A DNA stretch of 64,000 nt from Desulfopila sp. IMCC35008 (GTDB taxonomy: Bacteria; Desulfobacterota; Desulfobulbia; Desulfobulbales; Desulfocapsaceae), in contig NZ_CP050700.1 in assembly GCF_010646885.2 (NCBI RefSeq), positions 3,126,501-3,190,500 of the forward strand, written 5' to 3'. The notes under the pieces were generated by a model. The model was not told the DNA's origin and did not search any database. It worked only from the letters and a program-made list of their open reading frames with translations. A program made the translations under genes and the position numbers. Shown here in pieces: positions 48,382 to 57,707 of the stretch (the first letter of the stretch is position 1; each line of letters starts with the position of its first letter).

Positions 48382-49608
48382 ATGTATGAATGGTTTATCA
48401 GCCGGAGGTATCTTCGCGCCAAACATAAACAGGGCTTTATCTCACTGATATCGTTCCTCTCCGTGGTTGGCATAACCGTCGGAGTCATCGCCCTGATAGT
48501 GGTATTGTCTGTCTATTCCGGCTTCACCGAAGGGCTGCGCAACCAGATCCTCGGTATCAATTCTCATATCATTGTTCAGCAATTCGGAGGAGCCATCCCC
48601 CGGTACCACGAGGTGCGTGAACAGATCCTGACCGTAAAGGAGGTAACCGGCGCAACACCCTACCTTTATGCCCAGACGCTTGTCAGTTCGAGTGCAGGGG
48701 GAAACGGTGTCCAGTTGCGTGGCATCGATCCGGCAACCGCAGAAAACGTGCTCGGTCTTTCAAAGCAGATGATTTCCGGATCCATCCACGACCTTGATCA
48801 GGTTGAGGATACCAGGGTACCCTCCATCATCCTGGGCAAAGTCCTGGCAAGTGAACTGCGGGTTACCACCGGCAGCAGGATTCGCTTGATATCTCCTTCC
48901 GGACCACTGACGCCAATGGGTGTTATTCCCAAGGTAAAGACCTGCCGGGTAAGCGGTATTTTTGAAACAGGGATGTATGAGTATGATGCCACCCTTGCCT
49001 ATATGGCCATTAAGGATGTTCAGAAATTCCTCGGTGAAGGCGACATTGCCCACGGCATTGAGGTGACAATCAAATATGACCTCCTCAACAAGGCGGATGT
49101 TGTCGGCAGAGTCATAGGCGAACATCTCGGGCCAGGATTTGTCATCAAGGACTGGATGTCGATGAACCAGAATCTCTTCGCCGCCTTTAAACTTGAAAAA
49201 ATAGGCATGTTCATATGCCTGACCCTTATCATCCTCGTCGCCGCACTCAACATCATCAGTGCACTCATCATGGTAGTCATGGAAAAGGGGAGGGATATTG
49301 CCATACTTAAATCAATGGGAGCCACCTCCGGCTCTATTATGAAGATCTTTTTTCTGCAGGGTCTGGTCATTGGCATATCAGGCACTATTTTCGGGGTCCT
49401 CGGAGGTCTTGGCTTATGTGAGATCCTCTCCAGGTACAAGTTTATCGAGCTCCCCTCCAACGTTTATCCGATGACCACCTTACCAATCAAGGTCCTGCCG
49501 CTCGATGTGACAATCGTCGCTGTGAGTTCCATCATCATCACCCTGACCGCAACACTCTATCCATCCTGGAAAGCTTCAAAGGTCAAACCTGCGGAGGTGC
49601 TGTCATGA
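48382..49608 (+). CDS. lolC: Lipoprotein-releasing ABC transporter permease LolC/LolE
   Basis: Membrane subunit that releases lipoproteins from the inner membrane to LolA. The 408 residues have the family start (EWFISRRYLRAKHKQGFISL), a first membrane segment around 25-45, a large periplasmic MacB-like domain, and three membrane segments at the C-terminal third (ICLTLIILVAALNIISALIM onward) of the FtsX type. A single permease gene is present, as in bacteria with a LolF-type homodimer; I use lolC for convenience. Its stop overlaps lolD (ATGA). Confidence 0.92.
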   Translation: MYEWFISRRYLRAKHKQGFISLISFLSVVGITVGVIALIVVLSVYSGFTEGLRNQILGINSHIIVQQFGGAIPRYHEVREQILTVKEVTGATPYLYAQTLVSSSAGGNGVQLRGIDPATAENVLGLSKQMISGSIHDLDQVEDTRVPSIILGKVLASELRVTTGSRIRLISPSGPLTPMGVIPKVKTCRVSGIFETGMYEYDATLAYMAIKDVQKFLGEGDIAHGIEVTIKYDLLNKADVVGRVIGEHLGPGFVIKDWMSMNQNLFAAFKLEKIGMFICLTLIILVAALNIISALIMVVMEKGRDIAILKSMGATSGSIMKIFFLQGLVIGISGTIFGVLGGLGLCEILSRYKFIELPSNVYPMTTLPIKVLPLDVTIVAVSSIIITLTATLYPSWKASKVKPAEVLS

Positions 49609-50279
49609 CCGCCCTCTATGAAGCCCGTGCCCTCACAAAGGTATATACCGGTGGCGCAACGGATCTCACAGTCCTTGACGGCCTGGATATTTCCGTAAAA
49701 GCCGGGGAGATGGCAGCCATCATGGGCGCATCCGGCTCCGGCAAGACCACCCTTCTGCAAATCCTCGGGACTCTCGCAGAACCATCGTCCGGCGAATTGT
49801 TTTTTGAGGGAAAATCAGTATCGGAGCTCGAAGAGAAACAGCTCGCCAAATTCAGAAACAAGTCAATCGGTTTCATTTTCCAGTTTCACCACCTGTTGCC
49901 GGAATTCAGTGCTCTCGAAAATGTGATGATGCCCGCCCTGATAGCGGGTAAAAAAGGGAGTGAGATAGAAGCCGGTGCTCTTGGCCTGCTCGATCAGGTT
50001 GAATTAGGTAATCGTGCCAGTCATAGGGTTGGGGAGCTTTCCGGGGGAGAGCAACAGCGAACAGCTCTTGCACGGGCACTTATCATGAACCCGTCCCTGC
50101 TCCTTGCAGATGAACCGACAGGTAACCTCGACGCCCGCGCAGGCAACCTGGTATTTAATCTCCTGCAAGACCTTTGCCGCAAGAGGTCCCTGGCTGTCAT
50201 CATGGTCACCCACAATATTGAACTGGCCAATCGAATGGATCGAACGTATCGGCTCCAGGATGGGAAGCTCACAGGATGA
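49605..50279 (+). CDS. lolD: Lipoprotein-releasing ABC transporter ATP-binding protein LolD
   Basis: ATPase of the Lol transporter. Walker A GASGSGKTT, Q-loop FIFQFHHLLPEFSALENV, ABC signature LSGGEQQR and Walker B LLLADEPTGNLD are all present in 224 residues, the usual size. Its ATG overlaps the lolC stop by four bases. It is the last gene of the lysS-lolC-lolD operon and is convergent with the AsmA gene across 253 bases in which I found no clear gene. Confidence 0.95.
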   Translation: MTALYEARALTKVYTGGATDLTVLDGLDISVKAGEMAAIMGASGSGKTTLLQILGTLAEPSSGELFFEGKSVSELEEKQLAKFRNKSIGFIFQFHHLLPEFSALENVMMPALIAGKKGSEIEAGALGLLDQVELGNRASHRVGELSGGEQQRTALARALIMNPSLLLADEPTGNLDARAGNLVFNLLQDLCRKRSLAVIMVTHNIELANRMDRTYRLQDGKLTG

Positions 50280-50532
50280 AATAAGAGTCGTTCCTTTTTT
50301 CTCTCTCTATCACCCTGTACGCCTTGACGAGCAATCTATCTCGTCCCATCCTAAAAAACTTCCCTTTTGGTCGAGACCTTCGTTATGCTCAGAATTCCAT
50401 TCTCCGATAAGTAAGAAACAATACTCCAAGATATCTACCATATACCTGTGGGATTATTTTCCACCTGCCTCGATATCGAGCAAGCCACCTGGTTCCAGGT
50501 TGGTAACTAACCCGATTCGCGAAATATCAGGT

Positions 50533-52524
50533 CTAGAATTTAGGCAGCAGACTTTTCAACCCTTTTTTGAGCGTGTCGACCTGCTCTTTGGGAACGATTT
50601 TTTCCGTCAGGCCACTCTCTTCAAGTACTTTGTCCAGCCCTTCGTCAACCACCTGGCTTTTGACCATCTCCTCAACATCCGGACTGAATTCCGGCTCCTG
50701 AAACGTTCCGTCGACGATCACCGGGATCATCAAACCCGACCTCTTCAAGGTATCTCCCTGGCCAACGAGTGTTGCCACAAACTTCGGGTGGATACGCATA
50801 TCCAGTTTTTCCTCAACGAGGTCAGCAGAGCCCTTGACCGTAATCCGTAATAACGGGGATTTTAGGGAGATATTTTCCGTAGAAAACAGGCCGTCTGTCA
50901 GCACAAAAGGGGCTTGCAGTTCTGCGAAATCTGTTTTGGGTTTTTGTTGTGCACCACTTCCGATAAAAGCTGTCTGGATATTTCTCACCATTCCCGCAAG
51001 ATCAATGCCCACGATGGCCCCGTCCCGAAACATGAGATTTCCAGACCCGTTTAAACTCTTTTTAATCTCCTCAGGTGTATCGCCCACCAGGTCAAGTGAT
51101 ACACTTGATTCCAGGACACCCTCCAGTAAATCTTTATCGACAAAATCCTTTAACAAAGGGCCGACCATGATTCCGGATGTATTTACGTCGAGCTTTGTTT
51201 TCGGTTTGTCCCCCTGAACGTTCACGTGCACCATAGTTTCCACTTTACCCTGATAGAGATCAAAGGTAAGAGGTTCAAGGTTGAAAAGCCCGTCTCGACC
51301 TGTTAGCGAGAGATCTATGTTTTCAATACGTCCCCCATGCACTTTCAAACTACCCACCTTAAATGCACTTTCAAGAACCAGTGTCCGAAAGGGGCCGTAA
51401 TCGACCACCTTCGGTGTTGTCCCAGCCTGTTCTTCTTCTCCCACAGCTTGTTCTTCACCTTTGGGTGGGAGATACCTGTCGAGATCGAGGGTGTCCATTT
51501 GGCCTTTAAACACCAGATGAGGCGGTGAAACCGAAGGCAGGCCACCAGTGAAGGAAACCGTAGAATCATCGAGTTTCATCTCACCGCTGTTGATTGCCAA
51601 TTGCTGTTTGGAGCCCGAAATATCCAGTTTCAACGCCAGAGCACCAAGAGCAGATGGGTCACTGGTTTCAGGTATCAGTGCAGGATCAATTTTCCCAATC
51701 AGGGTCCGGGGAGAAAATTGTTTAACTTCCATCTGCACCTTAAATCCCAGCTCTGTGAACAGATTACTCAATACCCCTTTCACCTGGACTTCTAGCTCCT
51801 CGACCGCATGCAGAGAAATGTCAAATGGAACATCTTCCTGTCCCGGATTTGCCCCCAATGGACCGAACTGCCCCTGCAAACCGAACGGTTGACCATCAAA
51901 TGCCACGTTGAACTCCATGGTAATCTGCTTATCAAAACTTATATCGGTCAACCGCAAGGTGATATCCGACACTTTCTTGGTAATTCCAGCCGCATTGTCA
52001 GTAAAGGTTACAGCACCGTTGACGATGGAGACTTCACCGACCACCAGTGATTTCAATCCGAAACCATCCGCTGTACTTTTAGGTTCCTCCGTTCTCTCCT
52101 GTACTTCTTCCTGCCCCGATGAGTTCCCCACAGACATCCAGTTCCCTATCCCCTGCTTTGTCGTCTCCAAATGGATTTCGGGACTGTCGAGAACTATACG
52201 GTCTATCACGACTTCTTTTGAGAGCAGCGGCATCACCTTGAGATGCGCTTCAAATAAAGCCAGTGTAACCATATCCCCAGCACTGAACCCCTCCGGGTTT
52301 CCTATACGCAAGTCTGAAAAAGAGAGACCCACCCAGGGAAAAAAGGAAAGTTGCAGATTGCCGCCAAGATGTACAGGTACACCGCTTGCCTCAGCCAGTT
52401 TGGCTTCAATCTGGGGTTTGTATTGTTCCACATCAATCAGCTTGGATACGACCACGACGGCCACGACGCCAAGAACGGCAATACCAAGAAATAGAAATCC
52501 GGCAATTTTCAGTAATTTTTTCAT
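50533..52524 (-). CDS. AsmA-family protein
   Basis: An inner-membrane-anchored periplasmic protein of 663 residues with an N-terminal membrane segment (IAGFLFLGIAVLGVVAVVVV) followed by the AsmA start (YKPQIEAKLAEASGVPVHLG) and a C-terminal AsmA-like repeat region (SLDLVGDTPEEIKKSLNGSG, FRDGAIVGIDLAGMVRNIQT). AsmA-like proteins are thought to move or organise phospholipids between membranes, in the same superfamily as TamB. It is a single gene on the minus strand. Confidence 0.88.
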   Translation of the reverse strand: MKKLLKIAGFLFLGIAVLGVVAVVVVSKLIDVEQYKPQIEAKLAEASGVPVHLGGNLQLSFFPWVGLSFSDLRIGNPEGFSAGDMVTLALFEAHLKVMPLLSKEVVIDRIVLDSPEIHLETTKQGIGNWMSVGNSSGQEEVQERTEEPKSTADGFGLKSLVVGEVSIVNGAVTFTDNAAGITKKVSDITLRLTDISFDKQITMEFNVAFDGQPFGLQGQFGPLGANPGQEDVPFDISLHAVEELEVQVKGVLSNLFTELGFKVQMEVKQFSPRTLIGKIDPALIPETSDPSALGALALKLDISGSKQQLAINSGEMKLDDSTVSFTGGLPSVSPPHLVFKGQMDTLDLDRYLPPKGEEQAVGEEEQAGTTPKVVDYGPFRTLVLESAFKVGSLKVHGGRIENIDLSLTGRDGLFNLEPLTFDLYQGKVETMVHVNVQGDKPKTKLDVNTSGIMVGPLLKDFVDKDLLEGVLESSVSLDLVGDTPEEIKKSLNGSGNLMFRDGAIVGIDLAGMVRNIQTAFIGSGAQQKPKTDFAELQAPFVLTDGLFSTENISLKSPLLRITVKGSADLVEEKLDMRIHPKFVATLVGQGDTLKRSGLMIPVIVDGTFQEPEFSPDVEEMVKSQVVDEGLDKVLEESGLTEKIVPKEQVDTLKKGLKSLLPKF

Positions 52525-52840
52525 GCAGTCACTCCCCTTTTCGAACAGTTCACTATTTTTTAAATGATAGGGGCTGACGCCTGAATTGGCAAAGAAAAAT
52601 CAATAATCCGATGAAAACTGGGTTCCGCCCTTCACTCTGCGTCGAACAATAACAAAGGCCCGATCAACAAATACGTAATCGGGGTTACTTATCAGTAATT
52701 CAATTATGTAATTCAATGTCTGAATCATCGAAAAGCACCTGATCTTATTCACTGTGAAGATATACCACTATGTCACATCATCTTGAATATATGTACTTTT
52801 CCCGAAACACACTATCATGAACTTTGCAATCACTTCAATA
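52525..52840. other. Non-coding region upstream of the sigma-54 promoter
   Basis: No gene seen. It holds a direct repeat TAATTCAAT (52696-52704 and 52709-52717), exactly 13 bases apart, about 130 bases upstream of the sigma-54 promoter at 52841. That is a plausible position for an activator site. The AsmA promoter must also lie here. Confidence 0.4.
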
Positions 52841-52856
52841 TGGCACATTATATGCA
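52841..52856 (+). promoter_or_regulatory. Sigma-54 (-24/-12) promoter
   Basis: TGGCACATTATATGCA fits TGGCAC-R-N4-TTGCA with a single mismatch and exactly ten bases between GG and GC. Transcription would start near 52867. No protein-coding gene begins before the terminator at 52913-52956, so it appears to serve a small RNA. Confidence 0.6.
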
Positions 52857-52866
52857 ATAAATAAAG

Positions 52867-52956
52867 TGTGTGACCCCAAGCACACTTTCAAAACATGACT
52901 CAGCCCCCCCCCATCGGGTAAGCCAGCGGAAGTACGGTTTGCCCGATTTCTTTTTT
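52867..52956 (+). ncRNA. Candidate sigma-54-dependent small RNA with C-rich segment
   Basis: Starts about 12 bases after the -12 element and ends at an intrinsic terminator, giving about 90 nt. It contains a first hairpin near its 5' end (GTGTG/CACAC, arms extending to AAAGTGTG/CACACTTT at the DNA level, 52863-52888), then an unpaired run of nine C (52904-52912), then the terminator stem. No reading frame fits. A single-stranded C-run beside a terminator is typical of small RNAs that pair with G-rich ribosome binding sites. The class is not recognised. Confidence 0.5.
52913..52956 (+). terminator. Intrinsic terminator
   Basis: ATCGGGTAAGCC pairs with GGTTTGCCCGAT (12 pairs, two G-U) around an 11-base loop and is followed by TTCTTTTTT. 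It stands on the plus strand with no plus-strand gene for 2.6 kb upstream. Confidence 0.85.
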
Positions 52957-53016
52957 ATGCCTCTTCACGTTACAACTACCATCTGTATCCTTTTTAAACG
53001 CCTTATAAAATAGGCG

Positions 53017-53046
53017 TTGACAAACATGGTCGATTCTAAATAAATA
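53017..53046 (+). promoter_or_regulatory. Probable sigma-70 promoter of thiC
   Basis: TTGACA (53017-53022) and TAAATA (53041-53046) with an 18-base spacer would start transcription just before the TPP riboswitch. The -35 is perfect, the -10 weak. Confidence 0.5.
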
Positions 53047-53060
53047 GACTCAGTTTAAAT

Positions 53061-53145
53061 CACTGGGGGTGCTTTTATAGCTGAGAGAAGCGGAACGCTT
53101 CAACCCTTGGAACCTGATTCGGTTAGCACCGGCGTAGGGAAAGTG
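53061..53145 (+). ncRNA. TPP riboswitch (THI element)
   Basis: The conserved thi-box is present: CACTGGGGGTGC, then CTGAGAGAAG, then ACCCTTGGAACCTGATTCGG and GTTAGCACCGGCGTAGGGAA. It senses thiamine pyrophosphate and controls thiC downstream. The likely expression platform is CTCCT (53238-53242) pairing with AGGAG (53267-53271), the ribosome binding site of thiC, which points to control of translation. The aptamer is certain; the mechanism is inferred. Confidence 0.95.
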
Positions 53146-53278
53146 TTCAAAACAGGATTATTGTCTTCTCCCCTTTTCTATTCTTTTCCCTTTCCGTTCG
53201 CTCTGCACAGGTTCATTCAAGGGCATACAATACGCACCTCCTTCATTCAAAATGGTCAATTGAGTCAGGAGAAAGATA

Positions 53279-54568
53279 ATGAACACTGCCTATACTACCC
53301 AGATGGATGCCGCCCGTAAGGGGCTTGTCACCCCCCAGATGGTACAGGTCCTGGAAAACGAAACTATCAGCCGTGAAGAGTTACTGGCACATGTGGCCGC
53401 CGGTCGGATTGCTATACCGGCAAATAAGCATCATCACTGCCTGAAAGCTGTCGGTGTCGGTCAGGGATTAAAGACCAAGATTAATGTCAATCTTGGCGTT
53501 TCAAAGGACGCCTGCTCCTTTGAGGCAGAGTTAAGCAAGGCCCATCTTGCCATGAAATATCAAGCAGATGCAATCATGGACCTTAGTGTTTCTGGTGACA
53601 CTAAAGGATTCCGCAAGCGGTTAGTTAAGGAAATCCCTTTGATGATCGGTACGGTACCCATTTATGACACCCTCACCCGTACAGGCAAACCCACCGAACA
53701 GATAACCATCGACGAATGGTTCGAAACTGTTGAGATTCATGCCGCCAACGGAGTCGACTTTATCACCATCCATGCAGGCCTCACCTCCAAATGCATAACC
53801 AGCCTGAAAACCAATGAGAGACTCTGTGGCATGGTTAGCCGCGGCGGAGCCATCCTGTTTGAGTGGATGGAAAAAAATGCTAAGGAAAATCCATTTTATA
53901 CCCATTTCGACAGACTTCTGGACATCTGCGAAGCACATGATGTCTGCATAAGCCTCGGAGACGGGCTCCGCCCCGGGGCTATCAAGGACTCCACCGATGC
54001 TCCCCAGATCCAGGAATTAATTACCCTCGGCGAACTCACCCGCAGGGCCTGGCGGAGAAATGTACAGGTCATGATCGAAGGCCCCGGACATGTCCCGCTG
54101 CATGAGATCGAAATGAATGTGCAGTTACAGAAAAAACTCTGCCACAATGCTCCCTTCTATGTTCTCGGCCCCCTGGTTACTGATATCGCACCGGGTTACG
54201 ATCATATAACCTCCGCTATTGGAGGAGCGGTGGCTGCCATGCATGGTGCAGATTTTCTCTGTTATGTCACTCCGGCAGAACATTTACGACTGCCCTCTGC
54301 TGAAGATGTAAAGGAGGGAATCATGGCCTCAAAAATTGCCGCCCATGCTGGAGATATCGCAAAGGGACTGGCAGGTTCAGCCACCATCGACCACAAGATG
54401 AGTCAGTCGAGGAGCAAGCTTGACTGGGAAGGGCAATTCATGAACTCGCTTGATCCTGAAAAGGCCAGGGAATACAGAAATTCCTCCCAGCCGGAGGAGC
54501 AGGAGGTTTGTACCATGTGCGGTGATTTTTGCGCTGTTAAGAGGGTCAACAACCTACTGAATATCTAA
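53279..54568 (+). CDS. thiC: Phosphomethylpyrimidine synthase ThiC
   Basis: Radical SAM-type rearrangement of aminoimidazole ribotide to hydroxymethylpyrimidine phosphate in thiamine synthesis. The 429 residues correspond to the short form common in anaerobes. Family blocks include [35 protein letters not shown] and [19 protein letters not shown]. The cluster-binding C-terminus reads CTMCGDFC. The ATG follows CAGGAG. Regulated by the TPP riboswitch in its leader. No other thi gene is present in the window. A dyad at 54584-54626 after the stop lacks a T-tract. Confidence 0.96.
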   Translation: MNTAYTTQMDAARKGLVTPQMVQVLENETISREELLAHVAAGRIAIPANKHHHCLKAVGVGQGLKTKINVNLGVSKDACSFEAELSKAHLAMKYQADAIMDLSVSGDTKGFRKRLVKEIPLMIGTVPIYDTLTRTGKPTEQITIDEWFETVEIHAANGVDFITIHAGLTSKCITSLKTNERLCGMVSRGGAILFEWMEKNAKENPFYTHFDRLLDICEAHDVCISLGDGLRPGAIKDSTDAPQIQELITLGELTRRAWRRNVQVMIEGPGHVPLHEIEMNVQLQKKLCHNAPFYVLGPLVTDIAPGYDHITSAIGGAVAAMHGADFLCYVTPAEHLRLPSAEDVKEGIMASKIAAHAGDIAKGLAGSATIDHKMSQSRSKLDWEGQFMNSLDPEKAREYRNSSQPEEQEVCTMCGDFCAVKRVNNLLNI

Positions 54569-54756
54569 CAACCCTATTCCATGCCGGTAAAAGCTGAACT
54601 GATTTCTTTTGATGTTCAGCTACCGGTCTCAGGTTGCGTCTGTAAATCCTTCGAAGATACAGCAAGTGCCAGGAGATAAGTATTTGGCAAATATTTGGAT
54701 AATTATTGGAAAAAGCCAACTGATCTAAAGTAAGCTAAGGGTAAATACTCTCAATA

Positions 54757-54772
54757 CAGCACATTTTTTGCT
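54757..54772 (+). promoter_or_regulatory. Possible sigma-54-like box upstream of the hybrid kinase
   Basis: CAGCACATTTTTTGCT has a perfect -12 half (TTGCT) and correct ten-base spacing, but the -24 half is AG instead of GG. It lies 57 bases before the kinase start. Weak; listed because two better sigma-54 promoters exist in this window. Confidence 0.3.
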
Positions 54773-54828
54773 TTACAGGACTTGTACTGTCAATTATCCG
54801 ACTAAGGCACCGACAATCGGCTTATTTT

Positions 54829-56790
54829 ATGAGTTCTTCTTCCACAACTTCAGTCATCCTTATCCTGGCCGGTGCCATCATCATGGCCATCAGCCTTACC
54901 TTTGCTCTGAAATCATCCCGCTTCCTGAAAGGGTTCGACAGCCGTGAGGCCCGAACCCTTAGCTGGTTCAACAGGATACACCACATACTCACATTCTTTT
55001 TCCTGCTTGGTTACCTGGCCGTATCCCTGGCAATTTATACTGGAACCGACGTTATTGGAGACCTGTTTGTTGCTCTTATATTCTTTTTAGGAGCCATTTT
55101 TGTTCTTCTCGGTGTCCGTCTCCAGATGTCCATGAGTGCCATGCTCAGAAAGCGATACATAATGGCCGAAGAGTCCACCGATGCCCTCCGGGCCGAACAG
55201 GAAAAGCTCATTACCACCAATAAATTACTGGAAAAAGAAATTATTGAACGGGAACAGGCCGAAACCAAGGCGCTTGAACGAGAAGCCCGAATCCAACAGA
55301 TCATGTCCTCGTTACCCATCGGTATTATAATCATCGACTCAGAGCAATACACGGTGCACGATATCAACCCGTCTGCTGTATCGATGATAGGCACAACAAG
55401 GGAACGTATAATCGGGCAACCATGCCACTCGTTTATAAGAAGCGCAGATATAAAAAGCTGCCCCATGCGGTTGTCCGGCAAAGACATCTACCAAGATGAA
55501 CAGTGCCTCATCTGCGAGGACGGTACCCAAAAACCGATTCTCAAAACGGTCAGCAAAATATACCTTGAAGGAAAACAGCAGTATCTTGAAGCATTTATCG
55601 ATATCTCTGAGATCAAACACCTGGAAGACAAACTACAACGGGCACAGCGCATGGAAGTTATCGGCACCCTGGCTGGAAGTGTAGCCCATGATCTCAATAA
55701 CATTCTCTCAGGGGTTATTAATTATCCGGAACTCATGCTGACGAATCTTGATAGGTCAGATCCAATGTGTAAACCACTTGAGACGATAAAAAAATCAGGT
55801 CAGCGAGCAGCAGTGATTGTCCAGGATCTTCTCACCCTGGCCCGGCAGAATGTTGCGATCAAAGAGGTTGTTAACCTCTCGACTATTGTCGGGGACTATA
55901 TGAACAGCCTGGAATACGCCCATCTCTGCAATCGTTACCCTGACGTTACATTTCGACTTATCGAAAAGGAAAAGCCATTTGCAATTGAAGGTTCAGCAGT
56001 ACATTTGGGCAAGATGTTGATGAACCTTATCACAAACAGTGCTGAGGCAATCTCCAAAAAAGGTTTTGTAGAGATTCTGTTGGAAAATAAATATCTGGAC
56101 CTGCCCATCCCGGGCTACGACTCAGTAAATGAAGGAGAATACGCCATGCTTATCGTCCGGGATGACGGGATCGGTATTCCGGCAGAAAATATCGGGAAGA
56201 TATTCGAACCGTTCTACACCAACAAGGTAATGGGGCAGAGCGGTTCCGGCCTCGGCATGCCGGTCGTCTGGTCTACCGTCAAGGAACACGACGGATATAT
56301 CCAGGTCAACAGCGCGGAAGGGGAAGGCACCGAGTTTAAAATATACTTCCCAGCCACCCAGAGAGAGATTATTTCCGAGAGCGAGTATGATGCAGCCGAT
56401 CTGAAAAGAGGAAACGGTCAGGCAATACTGGTAGTAGATGACCTCAATGTCCAGCGTGAAATTGCCTCCTCCCTTCTCACCTACCTCGGCTATATTGTCC
56501 AGACCGCAATGAACGGTGAGGCGGCTGTAGACCTTCTTGAAACCAAGAAATTCGACCTGGTCCTTCTGGACATGATAATGGAGCCGGGAATTGACGGCCT
56601 GGAAACATTTCGCCGAATTATCACCAGACAACCGGACCAGAAAGTGATACTTGTATCTGGCTATGCAGACGTCTCACGGGTAAAGCAAATGAAGGAACTC
56701 GGCCTGGACAGCCACATTAAAAAACCATACACCCTCAACAGCCTTGCAGAAAGCGTTCATATGGTGCTTCACCAGACCGATCCTCATTAA
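54829..56790 (+). CDS. Hybrid sensor histidine kinase with PAS and receiver domains
   Basis: Membrane sensor of 653 residues. The N-terminus has about three membrane segments (up to residue ~105), followed by a coiled coil (KLITTNKLLEKEIIEREQAE), a PAS domain (IGIIIIDSEQYTVHDINPSA), a HisKA region with phospho-acceptor His287 (GSVAHDLNNILSG), an ATPase domain (GSGLGMPVVWSTVKEHDG) and a C-terminal receiver with Asp581 (LVLLDMIMEPGIDG). There is no output domain, so it must pass phosphate or a signal to another protein. It lies just upstream of a broken sigma-54 activator on the same strand, which may have been its partner. Confidence 0.92.
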   Translation: MSSSSTTSVILILAGAIIMAISLTFALKSSRFLKGFDSREARTLSWFNRIHHILTFFFLLGYLAVSLAIYTGTDVIGDLFVALIFFLGAIFVLLGVRLQMSMSAMLRKRYIMAEESTDALRAEQEKLITTNKLLEKEIIEREQAETKALEREARIQQIMSSLPIGIIIIDSEQYTVHDINPSAVSMIGTTRERIIGQPCHSFIRSADIKSCPMRLSGKDIYQDEQCLICEDGTQKPILKTVSKIYLEGKQQYLEAFIDISEIKHLEDKLQRAQRMEVIGTLAGSVAHDLNNILSGVINYPELMLTNLDRSDPMCKPLETIKKSGQRAAVIVQDLLTLARQNVAIKEVVNLSTIVGDYMNSLEYAHLCNRYPDVTFRLIEKEKPFAIEGSAVHLGKMLMNLITNSAEAISKKGFVEILLENKYLDLPIPGYDSVNEGEYAMLIVRDDGIGIPAENIGKIFEPFYTNKVMGQSGSGLGMPVVWSTVKEHDGYIQVNSAEGEGTEFKIYFPATQREIISESEYDAADLKRGNGQAILVVDDLNVQREIASSLLTYLGYIVQTAMNGEAAVDLLETKKFDLVLLDMIMEPGIDGLETFRRIITRQPDQKVILVSGYADVSRVKQMKELGLDSHIKKPYTLNSLAESVHMVLHQTDPH

Positions 56791-56889
56791 GAAAACCAGG
56801 TGCCATAACACGTAAGCATTTTTTAACAATCTCTTATCTTATAGCTTACAAAACTACATTATCATACCATTGATGCCTGATATAGAGAT

Positions 56890-57636
56890 ATGTCCTACAT
56901 CGCGCCTGCCTCATTGCTCCCCCGGTCGTGTTCATCGCATGGCAGAGCATATAAGATCTCTATTACTTCAAAAGGTTTGGCCCTTCGGCGGGGTGATGGA
57001 GGCACCCTTTTCCTTGATGAAGTGGGTGAATTGTCAGCCCAGGCACAGGTCCGCTTACCCAGGGTGCTCCAAGAGCTTGTGGTGGAACGGGTGTGCGGAA
57101 ATAAGTCTATCCCCGTCGATGTCAGAATAATCGCTGCGACCAATCGTCCTCTGGAAAACATGCTGCAAGATGGGGACTTTCGTGAGGACCTTTTCTACAG
57201 GCTGAATGTCTTCCCCATTAAGCTTCCGCCACTGCGGGAAAGAAAAGAGGACATTCCTCTCCTGGTTCATGCCTTCATCCATGAATATGCAAAGCATATG
57301 AAACTCTCCCGCGAGATCAACATTGACAGCAGTTCGTTGACCAGGCTGGAACAATACTCCTGGCCGGGCAATATCAGGGAATTGAAAAATATCGTTGAGA
57401 GAGTCCTCACGATAAACAGTACAGGTTCTGTAGATCTGGCATGACACCTGCCCCAGGATAAAGGCTGGTATCTGTCCGACAAGGAAAAAGACGGCTATTT
57501 GAAAAAGCTGATCAAAGAGCAGCTCCATGAGGTACTGGCAAACGATATGATAAGGGCTCCGGAAAAAACTATCGATAAACGAGCCCTGAAGGAGGAAGAG
57601 CCGGATGAACTGCTCTCCCTTGATGAGATGACCTGA
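56890..57636 (+). pseudogene. Broken sigma-54-dependent activator
   Basis: The reading frame holds the second half of a sigma-54 AAA+ domain: GGTLFLDEVGELS, DVRIIAATNR, REDLFYRLNVFPIKLPPLRE and YSWPGNIRELKNIVERVL. Walker A and the GAFTGA loop are missing, and the first 38 residues do not match the family. A TGA at 57442 interrupts the frame; after it the same frame continues for 63 codons (HLPQDKGWYLSDKEKDGYLK and on), as expected for the region after the AAA+ domain. No helix-turn-helix follows. Truncated at both ends plus a nonsense codon, hence dead. Confidence 0.8.
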
Positions 57637-57683
57637 CCATATTGGCAAAGCTGGCATTGCCCATGGTGAAAAGCCTCACTGGC

Positions 57684-57702
57684 AAAAAAGTAATTTGTCC
57701 CC
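57684..57702 (-). repeat. RAYT-associated-type motif, left copy
   Basis: On the minus strand: GGGGACAAATTACTTTTTT, beside the zeta toxin stop. GGGACAgATT-type sequences commonly accompany REP-associated transposases. A related motif lies at 61399-61417 next to the RAYT fragment. Confidence 0.35.
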
Positions 57703-57707
57703 TGATT

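Noticed and set aside
50280..50532. Possible gene in the lolD-AsmA gap
   Set aside because: Frames on both strands are short and interrupted, and no translated stretch resembles a known family.
54584..54626. Dyad CCGGTaaaAGCTGAAC/GTTCAGCTACCGG after thiC as a terminator
   Set aside because: The stem is good but no T-tract follows on either strand within ten bases, so I do not list it as a terminator.
57442..57444. In-frame TGA in the sigma-54 activator as a selenocysteine codon
   Set aside because: The residue position follows the AAA+ domain, where no selenocysteine is known, no SECIS-like hairpin is evident directly after it, and the gene is truncated at both ends, so a nonsense mutation is simpler.
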